Shown: positions 1 through 9,239 of the stretch, one piece after another
How the letters are laid out: each line of letters starts with the position of its first letter
How positions within the stretch are numbered: the stretch's first letter is position 1
From: Thauera aromatica_A
GTDB taxonomy: Bacteria > Pseudomonadota > Gammaproteobacteria > Burkholderiales > Rhodocyclaceae
DNA: 64,000 bases
NCBI RefSeq assembly: GCF_023093595.1
Contig: NZ_JALLIK010000101.1
Span: 40,075-104,074 of the forward strand
Reading direction: 5' to 3'
Made by a program: the position numbers and the translations under genes
Notes under the pieces: model-generated
Database searches by the model: none
What the model was told of the DNA's origin: nothing
Seen by the model: the letters and a program-made list of their open reading frames with translations, nothing else

Positions 1-748
1 CGGTGTGCGCGCCCTGTGGGCTGATGCGCAGCACTTCGCCATGCTGGCGCACCGCGGCCAGGTCGCCGAGCAGGTTGTGCACCCGCGCCGACTGTGTCTG
101 CACGCCGTTCAGGGTCAGGAAAGGCTCGCCTTCGCGGGTGCGCAGGGTGATGCCGTCCAGGATCGACAGGCAGCGGAACTCGCAGGTGTCCTTCTGCAGG
201 TTGAAGTGGCGGGCGGTGAAGCAGCGCGCCGAGTGCGCCAGCGGCAGGCGGCCGTAGGCGAAGATTTCGGTTTCGATCGGCGCGGCGAGGCCGGCGCGCA
301 GCTCGGCGAGGGTCGTGGCGGACAGCTCGGGGGCCACCGCCCAGCGGGTGGCGCCGGTGTCGGCCAAGAGCTGCAGGGTGTGCGGGTTGAAAACGTTCAG
401 GGTCGGGCCGGCGACCCAGTTTCCCACTCCGGCTTCGGCGAGCAGGCGTACCGCGCCCATGTCGTTGGCTTCGACGCGGAAATCGGTCTGACGCACGATG
501 CGGCGCAGCGCCTTGAGGTCGGATTCGGATTCGATCAGGCCCTGGGTGCTGAGCACCACTTCCTTGCCCGCGGCGGCGAGCATGTGGCCGACTTCGAACC
601 AGTCGTCGAGGCGCAGCTCATGGCGGCGCGAGCATACGGTTTCGCCCAGATAGACACTGTCGACCGGGCTGTCGGCGAGGCCGGCGTAGAAATCGAGCAC
701 GCTCTGGCGCGGCCAGTAGTAGAGCAGGGGGCCGAGGGCGAGTTTCAT
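1..748 (-). CDS. ubiV: UbiV, O2-independent ubiquinone biosynthesis (3' part cut by window edge)
   Basis: U32-peptidase-like protein that works with UbiU to hydroxylate ubiquinone precursors without oxygen. The start ATG is at 748 and reads MKLALGPLLYYW; about 249 codons are visible and the C-terminus lies beyond the left edge. The four cysteines expected to hold the 4Fe-4S cluster are present: Cys39, Cys176, Cys189 and Cys193. Their spacing equals that of E. coli UbiV (39/180/193/197) apart from a 4-residue shift. It lies 82 bp downstream of ubiU on the same strand, the usual ubiUV order, so the pair is probably co-transcribed. This is known chemistry of the family; the assignment here rests on the cysteine pattern and gene order. 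Confidence 0.9.
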   Translation of the reverse strand, partial: MKLALGPLLYYWPRQSVLDFYAGLADSPVDSVYLGETVCSRRHELRLDDWFEVGHMLAAAGKEVVLSTQGLIESESDLKALRRIVRQTDFRVEANDMGAVRLLAEAGVGNWVAGPTLNVFNPHTLQLLADTGATRWAVAPELSATTLAELRAGLAAPIETEIFAYGRLPLAHSARCFTARHFNLQKDTCEFRCLSILDGITLRTREGEPFLTLNGVQTQSARVHNLLGDLAAVRQHGEVLRISPQGAHT

Positions 749-830
749 CGTTGGGGTCTCGTTCGATCGGGGTTGTACGGCAGGTGGGCGGCGTGTGCCG
801 GCGCCCCGCGCCGTCGGGCGCGGCGCGGGC

Positions 831-1844
831 TCACTTCCAGGGGCGGTAATAGGCGCCCAGGGTGTGGGCCTGGCCTTCCGAGACCTTGTTCAGTTCGGCC
901 ATCCACGCCGGCAGCACGGAGAACGATTCGGGCGCCGCGCGCAGCTTGTCGAGCGCGGCGCGCCAGACCTTGGTGACCTGGGTGACGTAGGCCGGGCTGC
1001 GCTGGCGGCCTTCGATCTTGATCGCGCGGATGCCGATGCGGGCCAGTTCGGGGAGTAGCTCCAGTGTGTTGAGGCTGGTCGGCTCCTCGAGCGCGTAGTA
1101 GGTCTCGTCGTTGACTTCGAAGCGGCCCTTGCACAGCGTCGGGTAGCCGGCGCGTTCGCCCTCGGCGAAGCGGTCGATGAGGATGCCGTTGAGGCGCGTT
1201 TCCATGCCCTGCGGGGTGTCTTCCCAGCGCACGTGCTTGCCCGGCGAGCAGGCGCCGTTGCAGTTGGGCGATTCGCCGGTGGCGTAGGCCGACAGCGCGC
1301 AGCGGCCTTCGACCATCACGCACAGGCCGCCGAAGCCGAACACTTCGATTTCCACCGGCGAGTGGGCGATGACGTTCTCGACCTGGGCGAGCGAGAGCAC
1401 CCGCGGCAGCACCGCGCGCTGGATGCCGAAGCGCTCGTGGTAGAAGTTGATTGCCTCGTAGCTGGTGGCCGAGCCCTGCACCGACAGGTGCAGGCGCAGA
1501 TCCGGGTGGGTCTTGGCAGCGTAGGCCATCAGCCCGGGATCGGCGAGGATCAGCGCGTCGAGGCCGAATTCCGCGGCACGGTCGATGGCGGCGGTCCAGC
1601 TCGACCAGTTGCCGGCCTGCGGGTAGGTATTGAGCGCGAGCAGCACTTTGCGGCCGCGGGCGTGGGCGTAGGCGATGCCTTCGCGCATCTGCGCCGGATC
1701 GAAGTTCAGGCCGGTGAAGTTGCGTGCGTTGGTGGCGTCCTTGAAGCCGAGATAGACGCAATCGGCGCCGTGGTCGATGGCGGCCTTGAGGGCCGGCAGG
1801 CTGCCGGCGGGGCAGACGAGCTCGATCGGGGGACGGACGGTCAT
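831..1844 (-). CDS. ubiU: UbiU, O2-independent ubiquinone biosynthesis hydroxylase subunit
   Basis: 337-residue U32 family protein, partner of UbiV in anaerobic ring hydroxylation during ubiquinone synthesis. The start MTVRPPIELVCPAGS at 1844 gives the canonical N-terminus; a longer upstream open frame is read-through and not part of the gene. Cluster cysteines Cys175, Cys182, Cys199 and Cys238 match the E. coli UbiU set (169/176/193/232) with a constant offset of 6. The segment FGFGGLCVMVEGRC is the family hallmark. Presence of ubiUV implies that the organism needs ubiquinone while respiring without oxygen, for example by denitrification. Confidence 0.93.
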   Translation of the reverse strand: MTVRPPIELVCPAGSLPALKAAIDHGADCVYLGFKDATNARNFTGLNFDPAQMREGIAYAHARGRKVLLALNTYPQAGNWSSWTAAIDRAAEFGLDALILADPGLMAYAAKTHPDLRLHLSVQGSATSYEAINFYHERFGIQRAVLPRVLSLAQVENVIAHSPVEIEVFGFGGLCVMVEGRCALSAYATGESPNCNGACSPGKHVRWEDTPQGMETRLNGILIDRFAEGERAGYPTLCKGRFEVNDETYYALEEPTSLNTLELLPELARIGIRAIKIEGRQRSPAYVTQVTKVWRAALDKLRAAPESFSVLPAWMAELNKVSEGQAHTLGAYYRPWK

Positions 1845-1960
1845 GGTGTGCAGGAGCCGGGGAGAAAAACTCCGCAACCATAGTCCACCGCCGCCCGCCC
1901 CGCGTTGATCGCCATCAAACGCTGCTGCGGTTGTCCCGCCGCCTGGGGCGGGGCGGCTGC

Positions 1961-3421
1961 TCAGCGCGGCTGGTGATAGGTGCCGGCCGCGGCGTGGTGG
2001 CCGCCGATGTGTGGGCGATGGTGGGGGCGGGCGCCGAGGTAGCCGCCGATCAGCATCCCGAGGGCGCTCGCGGCGAGGCCGTAGAGCTGGGGCTCGACAT
2101 CGCCTTCGGCGACGAAATTCTCCAGCAGCAGCCAGGTCGCCAGGCCGAGCACGATCGCCAGCGCCGCCCCCAGGTTGTTTGCGCGCCGCCAGAACAGGCC
2201 TGCGGCGAGCGGCACGAAGGCGCCGGCCAGGGTCACGCGATAGGCGTTCTCGACCATCTCGTGGATGCTCGATTCGGTGGCGGTGGCGTACAAGGTGACC
2301 AGCGCGGTGAAGAGCACGACGGTGAGGCGTGTACTCCACAGGAACTGGCGGTCGCTCATGCCCGGCAGGAATCCGCGCAGCACGTTCTCGGAGAAGGTCA
2401 CCGCGGGGGCGAGCAAGGTCCCCGAGGCGGTGCTCATGATCACCGACAGTAGCGCACCGAAGAAGATCACCTGGGCGGTGAACGGCATGTATTGCAGGAT
2501 CAGCGTCGGCAGGATCAGCTGCGAGTCCTGTGCCATCAGGCGCTCGACCATGGCGGGATCGATGATGCTGGCGGTGTACGCGAGGAACAGCGGCACTGCG
2601 GCGAAAAAGAAGTAGCTCGCACCGCCGAGCGCCGTGCCCCACACCGCGACGGTCTCGTTCTTCGATGAATTGACGCGCTGGAACACGTCCTGCTGCGGAA
2701 TCGAGCCAAGCGCCATGGTGGCGAAGGCGGCGATCCAGGCGACCATATCGACGAGATCGAGGGTGGGCAGAAAGTCGAACTTGCCTTCGGCCGCGGCCTT
2801 GGAAATCACCGTCTCGAAGCCGCCGGCCATGTCGCCGGCGAGGAAGGTGACGTAGAGCAGGCCGAGCACGATGACGATCATCTGGACGAAGGTGGTCATC
2901 GCCACCGACCACATGCCGCCGAACAGGGTGTAGATCAGCACCACCCCGGCGCCGATCAGCATGCCTTCGTTCATCGACACGACGTCGGCCGACAGCACGT
3001 TGAACACCAGGCCGAGCGCGGTGACCTGCGCCGCGACCCACCCCAGGTAGGACAGCACGATGCAGATCGACAGCACCAACTCGGTGCTGCGGTTGTAGCG
3101 CATGCGGAAGAAGTCGCCCAGGGTGAGCAGGTTCAGGCGGTACAGCGGGCGGGCGAAGACGAGGCCGAACAGCACCAGGCATACCGAGGCGCCGAGCGGA
3201 TCGGAGATCAGGCCGCGAAAGCCCTCTTCGAGGAAGGTGGCGGAGATGCCGAGCACCGTTTCGGCGCCGAACCAGGTTGCGAACACCATCGCCAGCACCA
3301 CCGCCATCGGCAGGTTGCGGCCGGCGGTGATGTAGTCGCGGGCGTTATGCACCCGGGTGGCGGCATACAGGCCGATGCCGATGGAGACGATCAGATAGGC
3401 GACGACAAGCCAGAGCAGCAT
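1961..3421 (-). CDS. Sodium:solute symporter (SSS family)
   Basis: 486-residue inner-membrane protein with about 13 hydrophobic segments, starting MLLWLVVAYLIVSIGIGL. It carries SSS-family features: an early ARDYITAGRNLP loop, the segment FATWFGAETVLGISATF, and GSIPQQDVFQRVNSSK in the middle. It should import a small organic solute with Na+, but the substrate cannot be read from the sequence. The last 20 residues are His-rich (ARPHHRPHIGGHHAAAG), which is unusual and might bind metal or simply be a loose tail. It sits between ubiU and the arginase fusion on the same strand, with gaps of 116 and 130 bp, so it may be its own unit. Confidence 0.85.
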   Translation of the reverse strand: MLLWLVVAYLIVSIGIGLYAATRVHNARDYITAGRNLPMAVVLAMVFATWFGAETVLGISATFLEEGFRGLISDPLGASVCLVLFGLVFARPLYRLNLLTLGDFFRMRYNRSTELVLSICIVLSYLGWVAAQVTALGLVFNVLSADVVSMNEGMLIGAGVVLIYTLFGGMWSVAMTTFVQMIVIVLGLLYVTFLAGDMAGGFETVISKAAAEGKFDFLPTLDLVDMVAWIAAFATMALGSIPQQDVFQRVNSSKNETVAVWGTALGGASYFFFAAVPLFLAYTASIIDPAMVERLMAQDSQLILPTLILQYMPFTAQVIFFGALLSVIMSTASGTLLAPAVTFSENVLRGFLPGMSDRQFLWSTRLTVVLFTALVTLYATATESSIHEMVENAYRVTLAGAFVPLAAGLFWRRANNLGAALAIVLGLATWLLLENFVAEGDVEPQLYGLAASALGMLIGGYLGARPHHRPHIGGHHAAAGTYHQPR

Positions 3422-3551
3422 GGTGGGAGCCCTTCGTGATGGTGCATCTGCGCGGGGAGGCAGGAGTGTCGAGCGGAAAAAGTGCGCGCGAGTTTAGCAA
3501 CAGAATGCCTTTCGGGGGGGGCGTCGACGCAGCGCTGCCCCGGGCGTGGTG

Positions 3552-5681
3552 CTACCGGGGGGCGGGGTAGGTGCGCAGGACGGTGATGATGGTCTGTGCG
3601 GCGGCGTCGAGTACGTCCTCATCGATCACCAGGGGCGGGGCGAGGCGGACCACGTTGCCATTGGTGTCGCGGGTGGCGATGCCGGCGCTGAGCAGGCGTC
3701 CGGCGACTTCGCCGGCCTCGGCGAATGCCGGGTCGAGGGCGACGCCGACAAGCAGGCCGCGGCCCCGGATCTCGCGCACACCGGGAAGCTTCGCCTGGCG
3801 CAGTTGCGCGACCAGCTTCGTCCCGAGGTGCTCGGCGTGTTCCCAGGGGCGGGTCTCGGCGAGCAGGGCCAGGACTTCGGTGCCGACCGCGGCGGCCAGC
3901 GGGTTGCCGCCGAAGGTGGAGCCGTGGTCGCCGGGGCGGAACACGTCCATCACCGCGCGATCGGCGAGGAAGGCGGAAACCGGCAGCAGGCCGCCGCCGA
4001 GCGCCTTGCCCAGGATCAGGCCGTCCGGGCGCACGCCTTCATGCTCGCAGGCGAGCAGGCGGCCGGTGCGGCCGAGCCCGGTCTGCACTTCGTCGGCGAT
4101 CAGCAGCACGCGGTGGCGGCGGCAGATCTCCGCGCAGTGCGACAGGTAGCCCGGAGGCGGAACGATGATGCCGCCTTCGCCCTGGATCGGCTCGACCAGG
4201 AAGGCCGCGGTTTCGGGCGTGATCGCGGCTTCGAGGGCGTCGGCATCGCCGAAGGGCACGCGCTCGAGCCCGGCGGGGAAGGGGCCGAAGCCGGCACGGT
4301 AACGGGCGTTGGAGGACAGGCCGACGATCGCGATCGAGCGCCCGTGGAAGTTGCCCTCGCAGGCGATGATCCGCGCGCGTTCGGGGGCGATGCCCTTCAC
4401 TTCATGGCCCCATTTGCGCGCCGCCTTGAGCGCGGTTTCCACCGCTTCCAGTCCGGTATTGACCGGCAGCGCACGCTCGAAGCCGAAGGTGGTGCACAGG
4501 CGCTCGAGAAAGACCGGCAGGCGGTCGCTGAAAAAAGCGCGCGAGGTCAGCGCCAGGCGCTGTGCCTGGCTGACGAGCGCGCCCACCAGGCGCGGGTGGC
4601 TGTGGCCGAAGCTCACTGCCGAATAGGCACTCATCATGTCGAGGTAGCGCCGACCGTCGACGTCCCACAGCCAGACGCCCTCGCCGCGCTGGAACACCGC
4701 CGGCAGCGGGGCGTAGTTGGCCGCGCCGTAGCAGCTTTCCCTCGCCTGCAGGCTGGCGCTGTCGGGGCCGAGGGCGGCCGCGGCGAGTTCCGCGACCCAC
4801 TGCGCGCCGTGTCGCCCGGGATCGAGGTCGGGGCGGTATTCGACGATTTCCAGCCCGACCAGGTCGGGACAGCTGCGCAGGCGCATCAACGCTTCGGCGA
4901 GGACGTGCGGGTCGAGGCCGCCGGCCTCCGGGCAGGTCACTGCGGGGAAGGCCTGCGGATCGAGGGCGTCGAGGTCGAGGCTGAGCCCGAAGCCGGCTTC
5001 GGTATCGGCGCGGGCGATCGCCATCGCCTCGACGAATACCGCGGCGAGGCCGCGGCGTTCGATCTCGCTCATCTCGAACACGCGCACGCCCAGGCGGGCC
5101 AGCAGGGCCTGCTCTTCCGGCTCCCAGGCGCGCGCGCCGATGATGCAGGTGCGCGCCGGGTCGAGCGCCGGTCCGGGGATCGCGGTGAGGGCGGGGTGGC
5201 CGGTGCCGAGCAGGGCGGCCAGGGGCATGCCGTGGATGTTGCCCGAATGGGTGCTGTGTTCGGTGTGGCTGTCGAGATGGGCATCGATCCAGATCAGTCC
5301 GGGGGCGCGCCCGCATCGCCGCCCGAGTCCGCGCCAGGTGCCGGTGGCGATCGCATGGTCGCCGCCGAGCACGAGCGGGAAACGGCCGGCGGGCAAGGCG
5401 ACGAGGCAGTCGGCGAGGCGGCGCGCGAACTCGGCGCAGGCCTCGATCCGGGCGTTCATGCCGGCCGCTGGCGAGGACGGCGGCAGCGGATGCAGGGGCT
5501 CGAGCCATTCGGTGGCGATCCCGATCGCATTGAGGCGCTGGGCCACGGCAGCGTGGCGCAGCGCTTCCGGCCCGCCCGCAGGGCCGGCATGTGGCGCGCC
5601 GAGCGCCGAGGCGGCGCCAAGAATCGCTACGGTTGAATGCGGAGAGCGTAGTTCGGCTGGGTCGTTCCGGGCTGTCGTCAT
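3552..5681 (-). CDS. Arginase-ornithine aminotransferase fusion protein
   Basis: 709-residue bifunctional enzyme. Residues about 15-305 form an arginase: GGDH at 106-109, DAHLD at 133-137 and SLDLDALDP at 234-242 supply the two-manganese site. Residues about 315-705 form a class III PLP aminotransferase of ornithine aminotransferase type: DEVQTGLGRTG from 530, the PLP lysine in ILGKALGGG (Lys559) and GSTFGGNPLA at 587. The protein would turn arginine into urea and ornithine, then ornithine plus 2-oxoglutarate into glutamate semialdehyde and glutamate. The junction reads straight through with no stop or frameshift. The start ATG at 5681 has a strong GGGAGGT ribosome site. Usually rocF and rocD are separate genes; here both active sites look intact. 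Confidence 0.9.
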   Translation of the reverse strand: MTTARNDPAELRSPHSTVAILGAASALGAPHAGPAGGPEALRHAAVAQRLNAIGIATEWLEPLHPLPPSSPAAGMNARIEACAEFARRLADCLVALPAGRFPLVLGGDHAIATGTWRGLGRRCGRAPGLIWIDAHLDSHTEHSTHSGNIHGMPLAALLGTGHPALTAIPGPALDPARTCIIGARAWEPEEQALLARLGVRVFEMSEIERRGLAAVFVEAMAIARADTEAGFGLSLDLDALDPQAFPAVTCPEAGGLDPHVLAEALMRLRSCPDLVGLEIVEYRPDLDPGRHGAQWVAELAAAALGPDSASLQARESCYGAANYAPLPAVFQRGEGVWLWDVDGRRYLDMMSAYSAVSFGHSHPRLVGALVSQAQRLALTSRAFFSDRLPVFLERLCTTFGFERALPVNTGLEAVETALKAARKWGHEVKGIAPERARIIACEGNFHGRSIAIVGLSSNARYRAGFGPFPAGLERVPFGDADALEAAITPETAAFLVEPIQGEGGIIVPPPGYLSHCAEICRRHRVLLIADEVQTGLGRTGRLLACEHEGVRPDGLILGKALGGGLLPVSAFLADRAVMDVFRPGDHGSTFGGNPLAAAVGTEVLALLAETRPWEHAEHLGTKLVAQLRQAKLPGVREIRGRGLLVGVALDPAFAEAGEVAGRLLSAGIATRDTNGNVVRLAPPLVIDEDVLDAAAQTIITVLRTYPAPR

Positions 5682-5794
5682 CGCACACCTCCCAATTCGA
5701 TACAGGTGTCGTCGGGGATGGCCGAAGCTTTAGTCGATTGGATTGAGGCGGGCGGGAATCGTTCAGCCGCCGCGGGCCGGGTTCAGCCGCGGGG

Positions 5795-7324
5795 TCAGCC
5801 GAACAGGCGATAGAGCTCGAGGGCGAGCACGGCGGTGGCGGCGGCGCCAACGAGGGCGAGCAGCCAGCCCTGCTGGCGCTGGCCGGCGGCGAGCTGGTCG
5901 AGGCGCTGCTGCTGGGCGGCCTGCTGGCGGGGGGCGTCGGCCAGAGCCTGGTGCACCAGGCGCGGCAGCTGCGGCAGGGTGCCGGCCCAGGCCGGCGCTT
6001 CCTCCTTGACGCCACGCAGCAGTGCGCGCCAGCCGATCTGCTCGTCCATCCAGCGCTCGAGGAAGGGCTTGGCCGTCTTCCACAGGTCGAGCTCGGGGTC
6101 GAGCTGGCGGCCCAGGCCCTCGATGTTGAGCAAGGTCTTCTGCAACAGCACGAGCTGGGGCTGCACTTCCATCTCGAAGCGGCGGGCGGTCTGGAACAGG
6201 CGCAGCAGGGTCTTGCCGAAGGAGATGTCCTTCAGCGGCTTGTCGAAGATCGGCTCGCACACGGTGCGGATCGCGGCCTCGAACTCGTCGACGCGGGTCT
6301 TCGCCGGCACCCAGCCGGCCTCGATGTGGGCGAGCGCGACGCGGCGGTAGTCGCGCTGGAAGAAGGCGAGGAAGTTCTGCGCGAGGTAGCTCTTGTCCAC
6401 CTCGTTGAGCGTGCCCATGATGCCGAAGTCGAGCGCGATATAACGCCCGTCCTGGTGCACGAAGATGTTGCCCGGATGCATGTCGGCGTGGAAGAAGCCG
6501 TCGCGGAACACCTGGGTGAAGAAGATCTCCACTCCCGCACGCGACAGCGCTTTCAGATCGGTACCCTGGGCGAGCAGGGCCGGAGTCTGCGAGATCGGCA
6601 CGCCGTGCATGCGCTCCATCACCATGACCTTGCGCCCGCACCAGTCCCAATACACTTCGGGCACGATCAGCAGCGCGGAGTCCTTGAAGTTGCGCCGCAG
6701 CTGCGAGCAGTTGGCGGCCTCGCGCATCAGGTCGAGTTCGTCGTGCAGGTACTTGCTGAATTCGGCGACCACTTCGCGCGGCTTCAGCCGCCGCCCTTCG
6801 GGCCAGATCTTCTCCAGCAGCAGGGCGGCGGCGTCGAGCAGGGCGAGGTCGTGCTCGATGACGCGCTCGATGCCCGGGCGCAGCACTTTCACCGCGACTT
6901 CGGTGCCGTCGGGCAGGCGGGCAAAGTGCACCTGGGCGACCGAGGCCGAAGCCACCGGAGTGCGCTCGAAATCGTCGAAGACCGCGTCGATCGGCTTGCC
7001 GTAGAAGCCTTCGAGCACGGCGAGCGCCTGCTCGGAGGGGAAGGGCGGCACCCGGTCCTGGAGCAGCGCCAGTTCGTCGGCGAGGTCGGTCGGCAGCAGG
7101 TCGCGCCGGGTCGACAGCATCTGGCCGAACTTGACGAAGATCGGTCCGAGCGACTCCAGCGCGCGGCGCAGGCGCACCGCGCGCGGCTCCGAAAAGCCGC
7201 GCCAGAAATAGACCAGGTGCCAGATGCGCGCCAGCCGGCCGCTGGCGTCGGCATCGAGCACCATGCGGTCGAGGCCGAAACGCAGACTGACGGAAACGAT
7301 CTTGGCGAGGCGGAAGAGGCGCAC
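5795..7324 (-). CDS. ubiB: UbiB, ubiquinone biosynthesis atypical kinase-like protein
   Basis: 509-residue member of the UbiB/ABC1/ADCK family, needed for ubiquinone synthesis, where it probably helps to extract lipophilic intermediates from the membrane. The family-specific KxGQ motif appears as FVKFGQMLSTRRDLLP (about residues 64-79). Kinase-like elements follow: VAVKVLRPG with the lysine, HADMHPGNIF as the catalytic loop and ALDFGIMG as the metal loop. The C-terminal hydrophobic stretch LLALVGAAATAVLALELY anchors it in the inner membrane. The start appears to be GTG at 7324 (MRLFRLAKI). It is divergent from argS with 123 bp between the two starts. Confidence 0.93.
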   Translation of the reverse strand: MRLFRLAKIVSVSLRFGLDRMVLDADASGRLARIWHLVYFWRGFSEPRAVRLRRALESLGPIFVKFGQMLSTRRDLLPTDLADELALLQDRVPPFPSEQALAVLEGFYGKPIDAVFDDFERTPVASASVAQVHFARLPDGTEVAVKVLRPGIERVIEHDLALLDAAALLLEKIWPEGRRLKPREVVAEFSKYLHDELDLMREAANCSQLRRNFKDSALLIVPEVYWDWCGRKVMVMERMHGVPISQTPALLAQGTDLKALSRAGVEIFFTQVFRDGFFHADMHPGNIFVHQDGRYIALDFGIMGTLNEVDKSYLAQNFLAFFQRDYRRVALAHIEAGWVPAKTRVDEFEAAIRTVCEPIFDKPLKDISFGKTLLRLFQTARRFEMEVQPQLVLLQKTLLNIEGLGRQLDPELDLWKTAKPFLERWMDEQIGWRALLRGVKEEAPAWAGTLPQLPRLVHQALADAPRQQAAQQQRLDQLAAGQRQQGWLLALVGAAATAVLALELYRLFG

Positions 7325-7425
7325 GGTGCGATGCCGGACGGGGAAAGGGCGGACTTTAGCCGGAAGGCGGACGCGAGGAAAGATCGTGACCGCCTTTGCG
7401 CCGCGGCGAGGGCGGGGCGATCCGT

Positions 7426-7431
7426 TATAAT
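7426..7431 (+). promoter_or_regulatory. -10 element upstream of argS
   Basis: A perfect TATAAT lies 16 bp before the first argS start candidate (7448) and 28 bp before the second (7460), in otherwise very GC-rich DNA. No convincing -35 hexamer is seen at 16-18 bp spacing, so only the -10 is claimed. Confidence 0.4.
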
Positions 7432-7447
7432 TGCCCGTTTAGATTCC

Positions 7448-9223
7448 ATGCCGAGTGCCATGAGCGCCGATCCGAAAGTCCATCTCGCCGACCTGTTGCG
7501 TACCGCGCTCAGAAGCGTCGCCCCCGACCACGCCGATATCAGCATCCTGCTGGAACGCCCGAAACAGGCGGGCCATGGCGATTTTGCCGCCAACCTCGCG
7601 CTGCAACTGGCGAAGCCGCTCAAGCGCAGCCCGCGTGAACTCGCCGCACTGCTGCTGGCGGAGCTGCCCGCCTCGAAGCTGGTGGCGAAGGTGGACGTGG
7701 CCGGTGCCGGCTTCATCAACTTCACTCTTGCGGCCGACGCCAAGACGGCGGTGATCCGGGAGGTGCTGGCCAAGGGCGCCGATTTCGGCCGCGGCGCGAG
7801 CAAGAACGTGAAGGTGCAGGTCGAATTCGTCTCCGCCAACCCGACCGGTCCGCTGCACGTCGGCCACGGCCGCGGCGCGGCCTACGGCGCCTCGCTCGCC
7901 GACGTGCTCGCCTTCGCCGGGTACGACGTCACCCGCGAGTACTACGTGAACGACGCCGGCCGCCAGATGGACATCCTGGCGTTGTCGACCTGGCTGCGCT
8001 ACCTCGCCTTTTTCGGCGCCGAGATTCCCTTCCCGCCCAACGCCTACCAGGGCGACTACGTCATCGACATGGGGCGCGAGATGCGCGACGCGCACCAGGA
8101 TCGCTTCGCCCGGGTCACCCGCGAGCAGGTGCTGGCCGGCACGCCGGGCTTGCCGGCGGCCGAGCGCAGGGACGACGAGGCCAAGGCACAGCGCGAGGAA
8201 CACCTCGACGCCCTCATCGCCAACGCCAAGCGCCTGCTCGGCGAGGACTATCCCTTCGTGCACGGCTTCGCCCTCAACGAGCAGCTCGGCGACGGTCGCG
8301 ACGACCTGCAGGAATTCGGCGTGCGCTTCGACAAGTGGTTCTCGGAGCAGAGCCTGTTCGACACCGGGCTGGTCGAGCGCGCGGTGACCCAGCTCGAGAA
8401 GGCCGGCCACATCTACCTGCAGGACGGGGCGAAGTGGTTCCGATCGACGGCCTTCGGCGACGAGAAGGACCGCGTCGTGCAGCGCGAGAACGGCCTCTAC
8501 ACCTACTTCGCCTCCGATATCGCCTACCACCTCAACAAGTACGAGCGCGGCTTCGACCGCATCATCGACATCTGGGGCGCCGACCACCACGGCTACATCC
8601 CGCGGGTGAAGGGGGCGATCGCCGCGCTCGGTCTGGCGCCGGAAAAACTCGAGGTGGCGCTGGTGCAGTTCGCCGTGCTGTACCGCAACGGGCAGAAGAC
8701 TTCGATGTCGACGCGCTCGGGCGAGTTCGTCACCCTGCGCGAGCTGCGCCGCGAAGTCGGCAACGACGCCTGCCGTTTCTTCTACGTCCTGCGCAAGTCC
8801 GACCAGCACCTCGACTTCGACCTCGACCTGGCCAAGAGCCAGAGCAACGAAAACCCGGTGTACTACGTGCAGTACGCTCATGCCCGGGTGTGCTCGGTGC
8901 TCGCCCAGTGGGGCGGCGAAGCGGCCGGACTCGCCGCCGCCGACCTGGGCCTGCTGCAGCACGAGCGCGAGCTGGCGCTGTGCGCCCGCCTGGCGAGCTT
9001 CCCCGAGTTGGTGCAGAACGCCGCCGCCGACTACGCGCCGCACCAGATCGCGTTCTACCTGAAAGATCTCGCCGCCGATTTCCATGGCTGGTACAACGCC
9101 GAGCGCATGCTGGTCGAGGACGAGGCGCTCAAGTGCGCCCGTCTCGCTCTTGCCGCCGCGGTGCGCCGGGTGCTGGCGACGGGGTTGATGCTGCTCGGCG
9201 TGTCGGCGCCGGAGGCGATGTGA
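7448..9223 (+). CDS. argS: Arginyl-tRNA synthetase
   Basis: 591-residue class I aminoacyl-tRNA synthetase charging tRNA-Arg. The N-terminal Add-1-like domain (about 1-115) precedes the signature VSANPTGPLHVGHGRGA with the HIGH-type motif HVGH at 137-140. The KMSKS counterpart is the degenerate KTSMSTRSGEF, normal for ArgS. The C-terminal DALR anticodon-binding domain begins around QYAHARVCSVL. Two in-frame starts exist, ATG 7448 (MPSAMSADPK) and ATG 7460 (MSADPK); neither has a strong ribosome site, and the longer one is given. Transcription probably starts from the TATAAT at 7426. The SPOR gene follows 16 bp downstream. Confidence 0.95.
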   Translation: MPSAMSADPKVHLADLLRTALRSVAPDHADISILLERPKQAGHGDFAANLALQLAKPLKRSPRELAALLLAELPASKLVAKVDVAGAGFINFTLAADAKTAVIREVLAKGADFGRGASKNVKVQVEFVSANPTGPLHVGHGRGAAYGASLADVLAFAGYDVTREYYVNDAGRQMDILALSTWLRYLAFFGAEIPFPPNAYQGDYVIDMGREMRDAHQDRFARVTREQVLAGTPGLPAAERRDDEAKAQREEHLDALIANAKRLLGEDYPFVHGFALNEQLGDGRDDLQEFGVRFDKWFSEQSLFDTGLVERAVTQLEKAGHIYLQDGAKWFRSTAFGDEKDRVVQRENGLYTYFASDIAYHLNKYERGFDRIIDIWGADHHGYIPRVKGAIAALGLAPEKLEVALVQFAVLYRNGQKTSMSTRSGEFVTLRELRREVGNDACRFFYVLRKSDQHLDFDLDLAKSQSNENPVYYVQYAHARVCSVLAQWGGEAAGLAAADLGLLQHERELALCARLASFPELVQNAAADYAPHQIAFYLKDLAADFHGWYNAERMLVEDEALKCARLALAAAVRRVLATGLMLLGVSAPEAM

Positions 9224-9239
9224 GCGACGGAGGTCGGCC

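Noticed and set aside
831..3182. Reading ubiU as a 783-residue fusion extending through the symporter region
   Set aside because: The upstream part is an out-of-frame reading of the symporter gene; UbiU proteins begin at the conserved MTVRPPIELVCPAGS start.
3546..5636. 696-codon open frame opposite the arginase-aminotransferase fusion
   Set aside because: Shadow of the real gene: composition of an antisense GC-rich frame and no recognisable protein.
5951..7447. Open frame running upstream into argS, which would give a 1090-residue protein
   Set aside because: The first 499 codons are antisense to ubiB; the synthetase family sequence begins at 7448-7460, after a TATAAT.
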